64,000 bases of DNA from Reyranella sp. (lineage in GTDB: Bacteria; Pseudomonadota; Alphaproteobacteria; Reyranellales; Reyranellaceae), in the NCBI RefSeq assembly GCF_004297405.1, contig NZ_SCVC01000030.1:1-64000 (forward strand), given 5' to 3'. Below, piece after piece: positions 52,529 to 61,085 of this stretch (position 1 is its first letter; every line of letters starts with the position of its first letter). The translations under genes were made by a program, and so were the position numbers. Under the pieces are notes generated by a model. That model saw only the letters and a program-made list of their open reading frames with translations, searched no databases and had not been told where the DNA came from.

Positions 52529-52960
52529 TCAGGATGAGGTTGTTGACCGCGCCAACACCTGTTCGAGGTTGGCGAAGAACTTCGGCCAGCCGTACTTCGC
52601 GCCCTGATAGGCCTGCTGCTGGTCCGGCCGGAAACCGACCTGCTCCATGCGCAGGTGCGTCCCCGCGCCCGTCGGCGTCAGGGTCCAGGTGACGACGCTC
52701 TCCAGACCCAGCGCCGCCCAGGTGTAGGACAGCGTCTTGTTCGGCTCGACGGTGCGGACCTGGCACTCAACGGTGCCCCAATCGGCGCGAAGATTGAAGC
52801 GATGATCCACCGCCGGCTTGAAGTCGTTCTTCATCAGCCACTCTTCGATCAGGTGCGGCTGCGTCAGCGCGCGCCAGATCTTCTCCGCCGGAAACGGGAT
52901 CTCCCTTTCGACGACGACGGAGAGCGTTTCGGTTGCTGCTTTGGTGGCCGCATCGGTCAT
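52529..52960 (-). CDS. SRPBCC (AHSA1-like) domain protein
   Basis: 143 residues: VVEREIPFPAEKIWRALTQPHLIEEWLMKNDFKPAVDHRFNL, YTWAALGLESVVTWTLTPTGAGTHLRMEQVGF, the AHSA1/START-like fold. Usually paired with an ArsR regulator, as here. The last codons (ARSTTSS) run into the repeat, so the C-terminus may have been modified. The start overlaps the ArsR stop (ATGA). Confidence 0.9.
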   Translation of the reverse strand: MTDAATKAATETLSVVVEREIPFPAEKIWRALTQPHLIEEWLMKNDFKPAVDHRFNLRADWGTVECQVRTVEPNKTLSYTWAALGLESVVTWTLTPTGAGTHLRMEQVGFRPDQQQAYQGAKYGWPKFFANLEQVLARSTTSS

Positions 52961-53280
52961 TGGTCCATCCTCTTCAAAAGGTCTTCGAGATCGTCGAACC
53001 GGTTCTCCCAGAACCGGGTCATCTGGTCCGCCCAGGCGATGAGCGGCGACAGCGCCCCGAGCTGCGCGCTGTAATGGGTCTGCCGTCCGTCGGGACGATC
53101 GCGGACCAGCCCAGCCTGCTTCAGCACACCGAGATGCTTGGAGACGGCCGGCTGGGAGATGCCGGCCCGCGCCGTCAGCGCCCCGACCGTCTGCGGCCCG
53201 TCGCGGCACAACCGCTCGAACAGAGCCCGCCGCGTCGGATCGCCGAGCGTCCGGAAGAGCACATCGTGAGCCTTCGCCAT
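52957..53280 (-). CDS. ArsR family transcriptional regulator
   Basis: 107 residues: winged helix FRTLGDPTRRALFERLCRDGPQTVGALTARAGISQPAVSKHLGVLKQAGLVRDRPDGRQTHYS. No metal-site Cys, so likely a non-metal ArsR of the type that controls an SRPBCC partner. Coupled to that gene. Confidence 0.92.
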   Translation of the reverse strand: MAKAHDVLFRTLGDPTRRALFERLCRDGPQTVGALTARAGISQPAVSKHLGVLKQAGLVRDRPDGRQTHYSAQLGALSPLIAWADQMTRFWENRFDDLEDLLKRMDQ

Positions 53281-53378
53281 CGTCGATTCATAACCCGTCA
53301 GCTATTGATCAGACTCATAACCACCGGGCTATGGGTTAGTCAACCGGAACGTCTTGCAGCCCACAAAAAAGGGATGCC

Positions 53379-53394
53379 GTGCAATCGATTGCAC
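53379..53394. promoter_or_regulatory. 16-bp palindrome GTGCAATCGATTGCAC, site 4
   Basis: Perfect copy 36 nt upstream of the PNPOx-like start, between divergent genes, where an operator would sit. See site 1. Confidence 0.5.
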
Positions 53395-53430
53395 GAATAT
53401 CATTCGCGGCAACGGGGGAGAGCGAACAAG

Positions 53431-54060
53431 GTGTATCAGCCCAAGAACGCCGTGAAGACGGCCGCCGAGGTCAAGGCGATCCTCGGCCCGGACTTTCCGA
53501 GCCAGGTCGCGAAGATCCTCGACCATATCGATCAGCATTGCCGGGCGTGGATCGAACGATGCCCGTTCGTGGTGATCTCGAGCAGCAACGCGGCAGGCGC
53601 CATGGATGTGTCGCCGAAAGGCGATCCGCCGGGTTTCGTCAAAGTCCTCGACCGGCATACGCTGGCGATTCCCGATCGCATCGGCAATCGTCGCGGCGAC
53701 ACGTTGATGAACGTGCTCGAAAATCCCAACGTGGGACTCCTGTTCATCGTGCCGAAGCGCCGCGAGGTCGTGCGCGTCAGCGGCACGGCCGAGGTGGTGA
53801 AGGACCCCGAGCTGCTCGACAGCATGGCGGCGGCCAACGGCAGAGCGCCGGACCTCGCGCTGCTCGTGCGCGTGCGCGAAGCCTTCTTCCATTGCGGCAA
53901 GTCCGTGATCCGCTCCGGCCTGTGGGAGCCGGAGCGCTGGGGCTCCATCGACGGACTGCCGAGCTATGGCCAGGCCCTCAAGGATCACGCCAGCCTGCAG
54001 TTTCCGCTGCCGGACATCGAACGCAACCTGGCATCCAACGAAACCGACCGGCTCTATTGA
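53431..54060 (+). CDS. pyridoxamine 5'-phosphate oxidase-like flavin/heme-binding split-barrel protein
   Basis: 209 residues. Pattern of the MSMEG_1061-type PNPOx group: FVVISSSNAAGAMDVSPKGDPPGFVKVLDRHTLAIPDRIGNRRGDTLMNVLENPNVGLLFIVPKRREVVRVSGTAEVV in order, then FFHCGKSVIRSGLWEPERW. GTG start with GGGGGAG about 10 nt upstream. Probably a flavin-dependent oxidoreductase; substrate unknown. Confidence 0.9.
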   Translation: MYQPKNAVKTAAEVKAILGPDFPSQVAKILDHIDQHCRAWIERCPFVVISSSNAAGAMDVSPKGDPPGFVKVLDRHTLAIPDRIGNRRGDTLMNVLENPNVGLLFIVPKRREVVRVSGTAEVVKDPELLDSMAAANGRAPDLALLVRVREAFFHCGKSVIRSGLWEPERWGSIDGLPSYGQALKDHASLQFPLPDIERNLASNETDRLY

Positions 54061-54073
54061 CGAACCGAGGTGC

Positions 54074-54454
54074 CTACCCCTGCTCCTTGCGCAGCGCGGT
54101 GAGATAGCGGACGGCCTGCGTCGAGAGCGTGAGCGGCCCCCTCGCCGGCGGCGTCATCGAGATGATGCCGTAATGCTCCAGCGAATAGACGCCCGAGGCG
54201 ATGCCCGCGATGTGGAGATATTCGAGCCGGCGGATGCTCGGGCCGTCGCAATCGACCCGGCCGTCGACGACGCCGGTCTCGGCTTTCTGGAAGTCGCGGA
54301 TGGCGGCGTCCGTCAGCGGACCGGGAATGCCGTCGACGGCCAGCACCTTGAGCCCGCGTGGCCGCCGCCATTCGTTGAGCAGGAACTGGACGTACTTGGC
54401 ATCCGGCGGATGGCTCTTCACCGCCTGGCCGACGGGCTTGGTGAGTCGTGTCAT
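54074..54454 (-). CDS. peptidoglycan-binding-like small protein, cassette copy A
   Basis: 126 residues, no signal peptide. KPVGQAVKSHPPDAKYVQFLLNEWR, LAVDGIPGPLTDAAIRDFQKAETGVVDGRVDCDGPSIRRLEYLHI: the dGi.Gp.T..Ai..FQ signature of peptidoglycan-binding_1 domains, but in a longer unit. The rest is unassigned. Paralogue of 55266-55646 (about 50-60 percent identical by eye). Follows the PD-(D/E)XK-like gene by 23 bp; GGAGG just before the ATG. Confidence 0.8.
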   Translation of the reverse strand: MTRLTKPVGQAVKSHPPDAKYVQFLLNEWRRPRGLKVLAVDGIPGPLTDAAIRDFQKAETGVVDGRVDCDGPSIRRLEYLHIAGIASGVYSLEHYGIISMTPPARGPLTLSTQAVRYLTALRKEQG

Positions 54455-54477
54455 GGGTTCCTCCTCACGCCGCCTCT

Positions 54478-55188
54478 TTACGCCGAAGGTCCGCTCGGCG
54501 GACCGAGGAGACCGCCCGCCGGCTGCGTCTGCGGCACCCGCCCGCCCATCATGATCAGCAGCGCGATGCCCAGCAGGAGGATGAGCGCCGCCTCGCCGAC
54601 ATGACTCGTCTGCTCCTGTTCCTGCTCCTGGCGCTTGCGGTAGCAGATCTCGTAGAGGATGAGGCCCCGCTCCTCCTGCCACCATTTGAGTTCGAGTTCG
54701 TAGACGAAGCCGCCGATCGTGATGGAGCTGGGGAACGGCGACGACTTGATCGGGTCGTATTCGTGGCCGGCCCGGATGCCGAGGTGGAAATCCTTGATCA
54801 GCCGGTTGAAGTTCACGATCTTCGCCCGGCCCTCGCGGCGTCCGTTATGCGAGTCGGGCTTGATCTCGTAGAACTCGCTCGACGCCATCGGCTGGCGCTG
54901 CGTGACGATGTCGGGCACCGAATAGATGCCGGCATTGTATCCGGCCCTCATCTTGGACGTGTCGACGCTCATCCCCGGCGTGTTCTGCGACAGCCACTTG
55001 ATGATCTTGTCCGGCCCGGTGCCGTCGCCGGGATCGATGAAGATGCTGGCGGCATGCGTCCGCGCCGTGCTCGTCATGAAATGGCCGACGATGATGCGCT
55101 CGATCTGCTGCTCCATCTGCTGCCGTTCTTTTTCGATCGGCCACAGCTCGTTCGGCGTGACGCAGCCGCCGTTCGGATTCAACGCCAT
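54478..55188 (-). CDS. PD-(D/E)XK-like protein with C-terminal membrane helix, cassette copy A
   Basis: 236 residues. Shared with the paralogue at 55654: GGC.TPNELW at the N-terminus, IVGHFMTS.AR, DPGDGTGPDKIIKWLS, and VPDIVTQRQPMASSEFYEIKP with P92-D93 and E108-I-K110 spaced as in PD-(D/E)XK nucleases. Near residues 205-222 there is a single hydrophobic helix (ALILLLGIALLIMMGG) and a short Pro/Gly tail. No signal peptide. The nuclease reading is inference from motif and spacing only; other fold families with E-x-K exist. Function and partner unknown. Confidence 0.75.
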   Translation of the reverse strand: MALNPNGGCVTPNELWPIEKERQQMEQQIERIIVGHFMTSTARTHAASIFIDPGDGTGPDKIIKWLSQNTPGMSVDTSKMRAGYNAGIYSVPDIVTQRQPMASSEFYEIKPDSHNGRREGRAKIVNFNRLIKDFHLGIRAGHEYDPIKSSPFPSSITIGGFVYELELKWWQEERGLILYEICYRKRQEQEQEQTSHVGEAALILLLGIALLIMMGGRVPQTQPAGGLLGPPSGPSA

Positions 55189-55265
55189 ACACACTCTCCA
55201 CGAACGCTACAGTTACCGTTCTCGCTCCAACCTCTCTCCGTCTCTCCTTCGTCTCTCCCTCGTCC

Positions 55266-55646
55266 TTAACCCTGAGCCTTGCGCAGCTCGTCGAGATAGT
55301 GATCGGCCATCCGTTCGGGCGTGAGCGTGCCCAGCACCGGCGGCAGGCCCGAATGGATGCTGTAGGGGTCGATCGGGTTGACGTGCGCGACAATGGTCGC
55401 GATGTGCAGCGCCTCCAGCTTCTTGATCGACGGGCCGTCGCGATCGACCTGACCGTCGACGAGGCCGGTCTCGGCCTGCTGGAACGCACGGATCGCGGCG
55501 TTGGTCAGCGGACCGACGATGCCGTCGACCGCCAGCGCCTCCATCCCGCGCAGGGCCCGCCACTCGTTCAGCAGGAACTGCACGTACCTGGCATCCCCCG
55601 GCTGGTTCTGCACCGCCTGCCCGACCGGCTTCGTCAGTCGCGTCAT
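55266..55646 (-). CDS. peptidoglycan-binding-like small protein, cassette copy B
   Basis: 126 residues: KPVGQAVQNQPGDARYVQFLLNEWR, LAVDGIVGPLTNAAIRAFQQAETGLVDGQVDRDGPSIKKLEALHI. Paralogue of the copy A protein, same length, same relative place after its large partner (7 bp gap). No signal peptide. Confidence 0.8.
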   Translation of the reverse strand: MTRLTKPVGQAVQNQPGDARYVQFLLNEWRALRGMEALAVDGIVGPLTNAAIRAFQQAETGLVDGQVDRDGPSIKKLEALHIATIVAHVNPIDPYSIHSGLPPVLGTLTPERMADHYLDELRKAQG

Positions 55647-55653
55647 GGGGACC

Positions 55654-56370
55654 TCATGTCTCTTTGTCTCCCTTCCCCGGGACGATGCCGCCGCCCGCGG
55701 GCTGCTGCGCCGGCATGAACTTCAGGCCCACCAGGACGAGCCCCGCGATCAGGGCGGCAATGGCCAGCAGCACCTGATCCGTCAGCTCGACCTTCTTGTC
55801 CCCCACCCGCACTGTCCGGGTGAAGCAGATCTCGTAGAGGATCAGCCCGGGCTGGTCCTGGAACCACTTGAGTTCAGCTTTGTATTTACCGTCGACGAAC
55901 GGCAGGCCGGCCACAAGCGTGAACGCACCGTGCGGGTCGTATTCGTGGCCCGGTGCGATGCGCAGGGAAAAATCCCGGACGAGCTGCATGAAGTCGTCGA
56001 TCTTGCGACCGCCCTCGCGCCGGCCGTTCACCGACTTGGGCTTGATCTCGTAGAACTCGCTCGACGCGACGGGCTCGCGCTGGGTGACGATATCCGGCAC
56101 GGCATACTTCCCGGCATCGAACCCGGCCTTCATCTTCGCGCGGTTGATGACGGTGCCGGGAGAGTTGTTGGACAGCCACTTGATGATCTTGTCCGGCCCG
56201 GTACCGTCGCCGGGATCGAGGAAGACGCTATGTGCGTTCTGCCGCGCCTTGCTCGTCATGAAATGGCCGACGATCAGGCGCTCGATGGCTCGTTCCGCCT
56301 GCTGCCGGTGCGCTTCGACCGACCACAGCTCGTTCGGCGTCAGGCAACCGCCGTTGGCATTGGTGTCCAT
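55654..56370 (-). CDS. PD-(D/E)XK-like protein with C-terminal membrane helix, cassette copy B
   Basis: 238 residues, aligned along its length with the copy A protein. VPDIVTQREPVASSEFYEIKP places P92-D93 and E108-I-K110 at identical positions. The hydrophobic segment lies at about residues 199-217 (QVLLAIAALIAGLVLVGLK), then AQQPAGGGIVPGKGD. The middle domain contains GHEYDPHGAF and YKAELKWFQDQPGLILYEICF. First gene of the duplicated run; the divergent TIR-STAND gene starts 254 bp away. Confidence 0.77.
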   Translation of the reverse strand: MDTNANGGCLTPNELWSVEAHRQQAERAIERLIVGHFMTSKARQNAHSVFLDPGDGTGPDKIIKWLSNNSPGTVINRAKMKAGFDAGKYAVPDIVTQREPVASSEFYEIKPKSVNGRREGGRKIDDFMQLVRDFSLRIAPGHEYDPHGAFTLVAGLPFVDGKYKAELKWFQDQPGLILYEICFTRTVRVGDKKVELTDQVLLAIAALIAGLVLVGLKFMPAQQPAGGGIVPGKGDKET

Positions 56371-56623
56371 GGCAGCTCCCCGGAAACGCGACAGTCGAAC
56401 GCAACGGTCGGACGTGAGCAGGCAGGCACGGTATCGCCGTCGATCTGACGGCGGCGGAACGGCGGGGTCAACCTGCAGGAATGAAGGTCTCGGTTGCCGC
56501 TTTCGTTCAGCTCCCGACCCGGCCGAAGGTCATGAGAATGACGCTGGCGTCGGCCTCTCGCCCACCGATACTTGATCTCCACCACAGCGTGCATTCAACA
56601 TTCGGCGGACGAGAGGTCCGATC
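56371..56623. promoter_or_regulatory. divergent region between the cassette and the TIR-STAND gene
   Basis: 253 bp without a gene; must contain both promoters if the two units are separately transcribed. No palindromic element or 16-bp palindrome here. Confidence 0.4.
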
Positions 56624-59600
56624 GTGGCAGCCATCTTCATCAGCCATTCGAGCCGCGACAACGAGGCGGCCGGACAGATCAAGTCATGGCTCGACGCCGA
56701 AGGTTACGAGCAGGTCTTCCTCGATTTCGACAAGGAAACGGGTCTGGGCGCCGGCCGCGAATGGGAGCGGCAGCTCTACGAAGCGATCGACCGCTGCCAT
56801 GCGGTGCTGCTGCTGGTGACGCCGGCATGGCTGGCGTCCAAATGGTGCTTTGTCGAGTTCACGCAGGCGCGTGCGCTGGGCAAGGTGATCTTTCCCATCG
56901 TGCTGACGGCGGATGATCGCAACCTGCTGGGCCCGCCGCTCAGCACCATCCAGGCGGAGCAATGGAACGATGCGGGGCGGGCTCATCTCGCGCATCGCCT
57001 CAAGGACGTGGCCGCCGAGATTGCCCGGGGGTATCGCTGGGACCCATCACGCGCGCCCTGGCCGGGCATCATGTCGTTCGCGGCCGAGGATGCGGCAGTG
57101 TTCTTCGGGCGCGACCCGGAGATCCGCGAAATCTGCGAACGGTTGGAGGCGCGGCGTGCGCAGGGCGGCGCGCGGCTGCTGCTCATCGTCGGCGCATCGG
57201 GCAGCGGCAAGTCGTCGGTCCTCAAGGCGGGCGTGTTGCGCTATCTCGCGAAGGATCGACGGCGCTTCGTGACGCTGCCGCCGTTCCGTCCGGGCCGCAC
57301 GCCCATGGTGGCGTTCGCAAAGGTGCTGGCCGAGGCGCTGGGCAAGCCCGGCGAATACCGGGCGATACGCGCCGAGCTGGCCGGCGCCGATCCGGCGCTG
57401 GCCTTCGCTGAATTGACCGAAGCGCTGACGATCGGACCGGCGCGGGAAGCCACGATCCTCATCTCGATCGATCAGTTCGAGGAACTGTTCACCACGGCAA
57501 AGGCCACCGATCGGGCCGATTTCCTGCGCCTGCTGTCCGCCGTGACGGCGGTCGGGCCGGAGGCCGCGCTGCCCGTTCAGCTCGTGGCGACCGTGCGATC
57601 CGACCTGCTGGGCGAGATCCTGAAGTCCGATGGATTTGCGGCCGCGCACGACGTCTTCACGCTGGGCGGCCTTCCCGCCGATCGGGTGAAGAGCGTGATT
57701 GCGGGACCGGCGGAGGTTGCAGCCATTGGCCTGGAAGACGGGCTGGTCGAGCGCATCCTGGGCGATGTCGGGACCGCGCCCGAAGCGCTGCCGCTGCTGG
57801 CCTTCACCTTGCGCGAGCTGTACGAGCGCCACGGCCGCGACAGGAAATTGACCTTGCTGGAGTACGAGGAGCTCGGCGATCGCGAGCGGAACCTGAGGCC
57901 GCTGGAGAATGCGGTACGACGCACCGCGGAGGACACGCTGAAAGCGGCGGCGCCCGAGCCCGACGAAATGCTCGCCCTGCGCGAGGCCTTTGTCGGCCAG
58001 TTGGTGCGGGTCAACGACGAGGGAGTGCGGCTGCGCCGTCCCGCGCGCCAGAAGGACATTCCGGAACGGGCGCATAGGCTGGTGAAGCACCTCACCAATG
58101 CCCGCCTGCTGTCGAGCCGGTCCGAAGGCGACAGCAACGCCGTCGAGGTGGCTCACGAGGCGCTGTTCAAGGCATGGCCCCAACTGGCTTCCTGGCTGGA
58201 CGAGGAGCAGGATTTTCTGATCGGCCGGCGCCAGATCGAGGACGCCGAGCGCCGGTGGGCCGGCACTCCCGACTCACTCAAGGACAAGGCCCTGCTTTCG
58301 GGCCTGCTGCTCGACAAAGCGCGCGAATGGAGCCTCGCCTACCCCGACCGACTCAAAAGCGTGCACGCGTTCGTCGCCGCATCGCTCCGTCAGGCGGAGC
58401 AGGAAGTGCTGCGCCTGAAAGATCTCTACCGACGCACCTTGCTGAACGAGACCCGGGCGCTGTCTGCCGTCGCCGACCTCGCCCTTACCGAGGATCGCCC
58501 CGCCGAAGCCGTGAAACTCGCGCTGGCGGCGTGGCCCCGAAACAGCTCCGACGAACGTCCGCAACTCGAGAAAGTGCTTCAGACCCTGTCGACTGCCATT
58601 AGCCGATACCGATGGGCACGCAGGATCGAGCGCTTCGACGACCCCGTCCGGGGCGCGCTGGTGTTGGCCAACGGCCGCGTGTTGTCGTGGTCCCAGAAGG
58701 ATACGTTGCGGCTATGGGATGCGGCGACGCATGCGCCGGTTGGTCGGGCCATGTACCACGATGAGATTCGGGGCGCGCTGGAACTGACCAACGGCCGCCT
58801 GTTGTCATGGTCCTTCAACGATACGCTGCGCCAGTGGAATGCCGACACCGGGATGCAGATTGGTCCGACGATGCAACACGACGACAGGGTCGTCGGCGCG
58901 CTGGAGTTGGCCGACGGCCGGCTGTTGTCGTGGTCCGAAGACAAGACGCTCCGACTGTGGGATGCGGCCACGGGCAGACAGATCGGTCCCGCCATGTCCC
59001 ACGACGACAAGGTCTGGGAGGCGCTGGTGCTGGCCGACGGCCGGCTGCTCTCATGGTCCGAAGACAAGACGCTCCGGCTGTGGGATGCGGGCACGGGCGC
59101 GCAGATCGGTCCTGCTCTGTGTCACGACGGCCCGGTCTCGGGTGTGCTGGTGCTGTCCGACGGCAGGCTGCTGTCGTGGTCCGAAGACAAGACTCTCCGA
59201 CTGTGGGATGCGGCCACGGGAGCGCAGCTCGGCCCCGCCATGTCCCATGACGGCAAAGTTGGCGGCGCGCTGGAGCTGGCCGACGGGCGGCTGCTGTCGT
59301 GGTGTAGTGACGTGTGGAACTTCTTTGGCGGCGACGACAAGATCGTGCGGCTGTGGGATGCCAGAACATGCACGCAGATCGGTGCGGGGATGCGCCACGA
59401 CAGTGCGGCCGAAGGCGTGGTGGTGATGGCCGGCAACCGGCTGCTGACATGGTCGGGCGACCGGACTCTGCGCCTGTGGGATCTGACGACACAGACGCAG
59501 ATTGGCCCGATCATGCGCCACGACGACATTGTCAGAGGTGCGCTGGCCCTGCCCGACGGCCGGTTGTTGTCGTGGTCGCGTGACAGGACCTTGAGATTTT

Positions 59601-61003
59601 GGGATGCGAGTACGGGAGAGCAGGCTGGTCCTGTCCTGCGCCATGATCACGACGTCTGGGGCGCACTGGTCTTGCCCGATGGTCGTCTGCTGTCGTGGTC
59701 CGAAGACAAGACCGTGCGGTGGTGGGATGTGAGCGCGGGGGTGAAGTTTGGTCCCACCATGCGCCACGACGACAAGATCCGCGGGACGTTCGCATTGCCC
59801 GATGGCCGCCTGCTGTCGTGGTCCAATGACAAGACCTTGAGACTGTGGAACGCGGCGACGGGCGCGCAGATAGGTCCTGCAATGTGCCATGACGGCGCGG
59901 TCGACGACGTGCGGATGCTGGCCGACGGCCGTCTGCTGTCGTGGTCCAGGCAGGATCGGACCTTACGGCTCTGGGATGCGGCTACGGGCGCGCAAGTTGG
60001 CTCCGTCATGCATCACGACGCCATGGGGCAGGTGCTGGTACTGACCGACGGCCGCCTGCTTTCATCCTCCTGGGAGGAAGGTACGATGCGCCTGTGGAAT
60101 CCCGACACGGGCGCGCAGGTCGGCCCCACCCTGCGCCACGACACCCGTCTGAGAGTGCTGGTCCTGGCCGACGGCCGCCTGCTTTCATTCTCCGCAGACG
60201 AGAGCACCCTGCGACTGTGGAACCCCGACACGGGCACGCAGGTCGGGCCCACGTTCCACCACCGTCACGTCTGGAACGCCCTCGAATTGTCCGGCGGCCG
60301 CCTGGTGTCGGGTTCCTCCGATGGAACCCTGTGCCTGTGGGATGTGTCGACCGGAGAGCAGATCGGTTCCACCATGAGCCACGACAATTGCGTGGATGGC
60401 ATGCTCGAACTGGCCGACGGCCGGGTGCTGTCGTGGTCCAGAGACGACACACTGCGATTGTGGGACACCACGACAGGAGAACAGACCGGTCCCGCCATGA
60501 GTCATGACAGTTCCGTCGAGGGCGCGCTGATCCTGGCGGACGGTCGTCTGCTGTCGTGGTCCCAGGACAAGACCCTCAGGCTGTGGGACGCGGCCACAGG
60601 CGCGCAGATCGGTCCGGCCCTGCGCCACGACGCCTCGGTCTGGGGTGCGAAGGTGTTGGCCGGCGGCCGGCTGCTCTCGTGGTCCAATGACAATACGTTG
60701 AGGCTGTGGGATGCCGGCACGAACGCGCAGATTGGCCCCGCCCTGCGCCACGACGATGCGCCTGTAGGTGCGCTGGAGCTGGCGGATGGCCGCCTCCTCG
60801 TGCGGGTGGCGGATGATACGCTCGTGCAGTGGAAGGTCCTGCCTCCGGGGTCTCTGTTCGAAGTCGCCTATACGTTGCTTCCCGACCTCGATCTCGAAAG
60901 CGTCGCGGCGCGATATGGGCTGGGCTCGATCGAACAGATCTCGCGATCGCCCCAGGAGATCCCTTTGCCGGACTGGAACACGATCGAGCGGCTACCCCGG
61001 TGA
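56624..61003 (+). CDS. TIR - STAND NTPase - WD40 repeat protein
   Basis: 1459 residues from a GTG preceded by GAGAGGT. TIR domain 1-135: AAIFISHSSRDNEAAGQIKSWL at the start, then SKWCFVEF with candidate catalytic Glu E78. nSTAND1-type NTPase about 140-500: FGRDPEI, Walker A GASGSGKSS (190-198), Walker B TILISIDQFEEL (277-288). Helical stretch to about 660. Then about 17 full and one partial WD40-type repeats (670-1410), each near LELADGRLLSWSxDKTLRLWDAATGAQIGPAM.HD. Known: bacterial TIR domains often hydrolyse NAD+ or signal with nucleotides; STAND proteins with WD40 sensors act as defence or signalling switches. Role here is inferred. No partner effector is fused. Confidence 0.93.
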   Translation: MAAIFISHSSRDNEAAGQIKSWLDAEGYEQVFLDFDKETGLGAGREWERQLYEAIDRCHAVLLLVTPAWLASKWCFVEFTQARALGKVIFPIVLTADDRNLLGPPLSTIQAEQWNDAGRAHLAHRLKDVAAEIARGYRWDPSRAPWPGIMSFAAEDAAVFFGRDPEIREICERLEARRAQGGARLLLIVGASGSGKSSVLKAGVLRYLAKDRRRFVTLPPFRPGRTPMVAFAKVLAEALGKPGEYRAIRAELAGADPALAFAELTEALTIGPAREATILISIDQFEELFTTAKATDRADFLRLLSAVTAVGPEAALPVQLVATVRSDLLGEILKSDGFAAAHDVFTLGGLPADRVKSVIAGPAEVAAIGLEDGLVERILGDVGTAPEALPLLAFTLRELYERHGRDRKLTLLEYEELGDRERNLRPLENAVRRTAEDTLKAAAPEPDEMLALREAFVGQLVRVNDEGVRLRRPARQKDIPERAHRLVKHLTNARLLSSRSEGDSNAVEVAHEALFKAWPQLASWLDEEQDFLIGRRQIEDAERRWAGTPDSLKDKALLSGLLLDKAREWSLAYPDRLKSVHAFVAASLRQAEQEVLRLKDLYRRTLLNETRALSAVADLALTEDRPAEAVKLALAAWPRNSSDERPQLEKVLQTLSTAISRYRWARRIERFDDPVRGALVLANGRVLSWSQKDTLRLWDAATHAPVGRAMYHDEIRGALELTNGRLLSWSFNDTLRQWNADTGMQIGPTMQHDDRVVGALELADGRLLSWSEDKTLRLWDAATGRQIGPAMSHDDKVWEALVLADGRLLSWSEDKTLRLWDAGTGAQIGPALCHDGPVSGVLVLSDGRLLSWSEDKTLRLWDAATGAQLGPAMSHDGKVGGALELADGRLLSWCSDVWNFFGGDDKIVRLWDARTCTQIGAGMRHDSAAEGVVVMAGNRLLTWSGDRTLRLWDLTTQTQIGPIMRHDDIVRGALALPDGRLLSWSRDRTLRFWDASTGEQAGPVLRHDHDVWGALVLPDGRLLSWSEDKTVRWWDVSAGVKFGPTMRHDDKIRGTFALPDGRLLSWSNDKTLRLWNAATGAQIGPAMCHDGAVDDVRMLADGRLLSWSRQDRTLRLWDAATGAQVGSVMHHDAMGQVLVLTDGRLLSSSWEEGTMRLWNPDTGAQVGPTLRHDTRLRVLVLADGRLLSFSADESTLRLWNPDTGTQVGPTFHHRHVWNALELSGGRLVSGSSDGTLCLWDVSTGEQIGSTMSHDNCVDGMLELADGRVLSWSRDDTLRLWDTTTGEQTGPAMSHDSSVEGALILADGRLLSWSQDKTLRLWDAATGAQIGPALRHDASVWGAKVLAGGRLLSWSNDNTLRLWDAGTNAQIGPALRHDDAPVGALELADGRLLVRVADDTLVQWKVLPPGSLFEVAYTLLPDLDLESVAARYGLGSIEQISRSPQEIPLPDWNTIERLPR
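58621..60840 (+). repeat. about 18 tandem WD40-coding units
   Basis: Repeat length about 120-129 bp, each carrying a nearly fixed core such as CTGTCGTGGTCC and GGGACGCGGC.AC. Unit 6 has a 9-10 residue insertion (CSDVWNFFGGDDK). Highly regular DNA repeats like these are prone to unequal recombination. Confidence 0.85.
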
Positions 61004-61085
61004 TCCTTCGTGGGTGAGGATCAGCCCCTTTGACGGCGATGGAATTCGCGCGAGACTGTTGCTTCCGAATAACTCGGAGAGAGCA

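Noticed and set aside
57047..58183. 378-codon minus-strand frame inside the TIR-STAND gene
   Set aside because: Antisense shadow of the STAND NTPase with intact Walker motifs on the plus strand.
58621..60840. regularly spaced repeats as a possible CRISPR array
   Set aside because: Units are about 125 bp, contiguous, in frame and encode WD40 blades; no short repeats with unique spacers.
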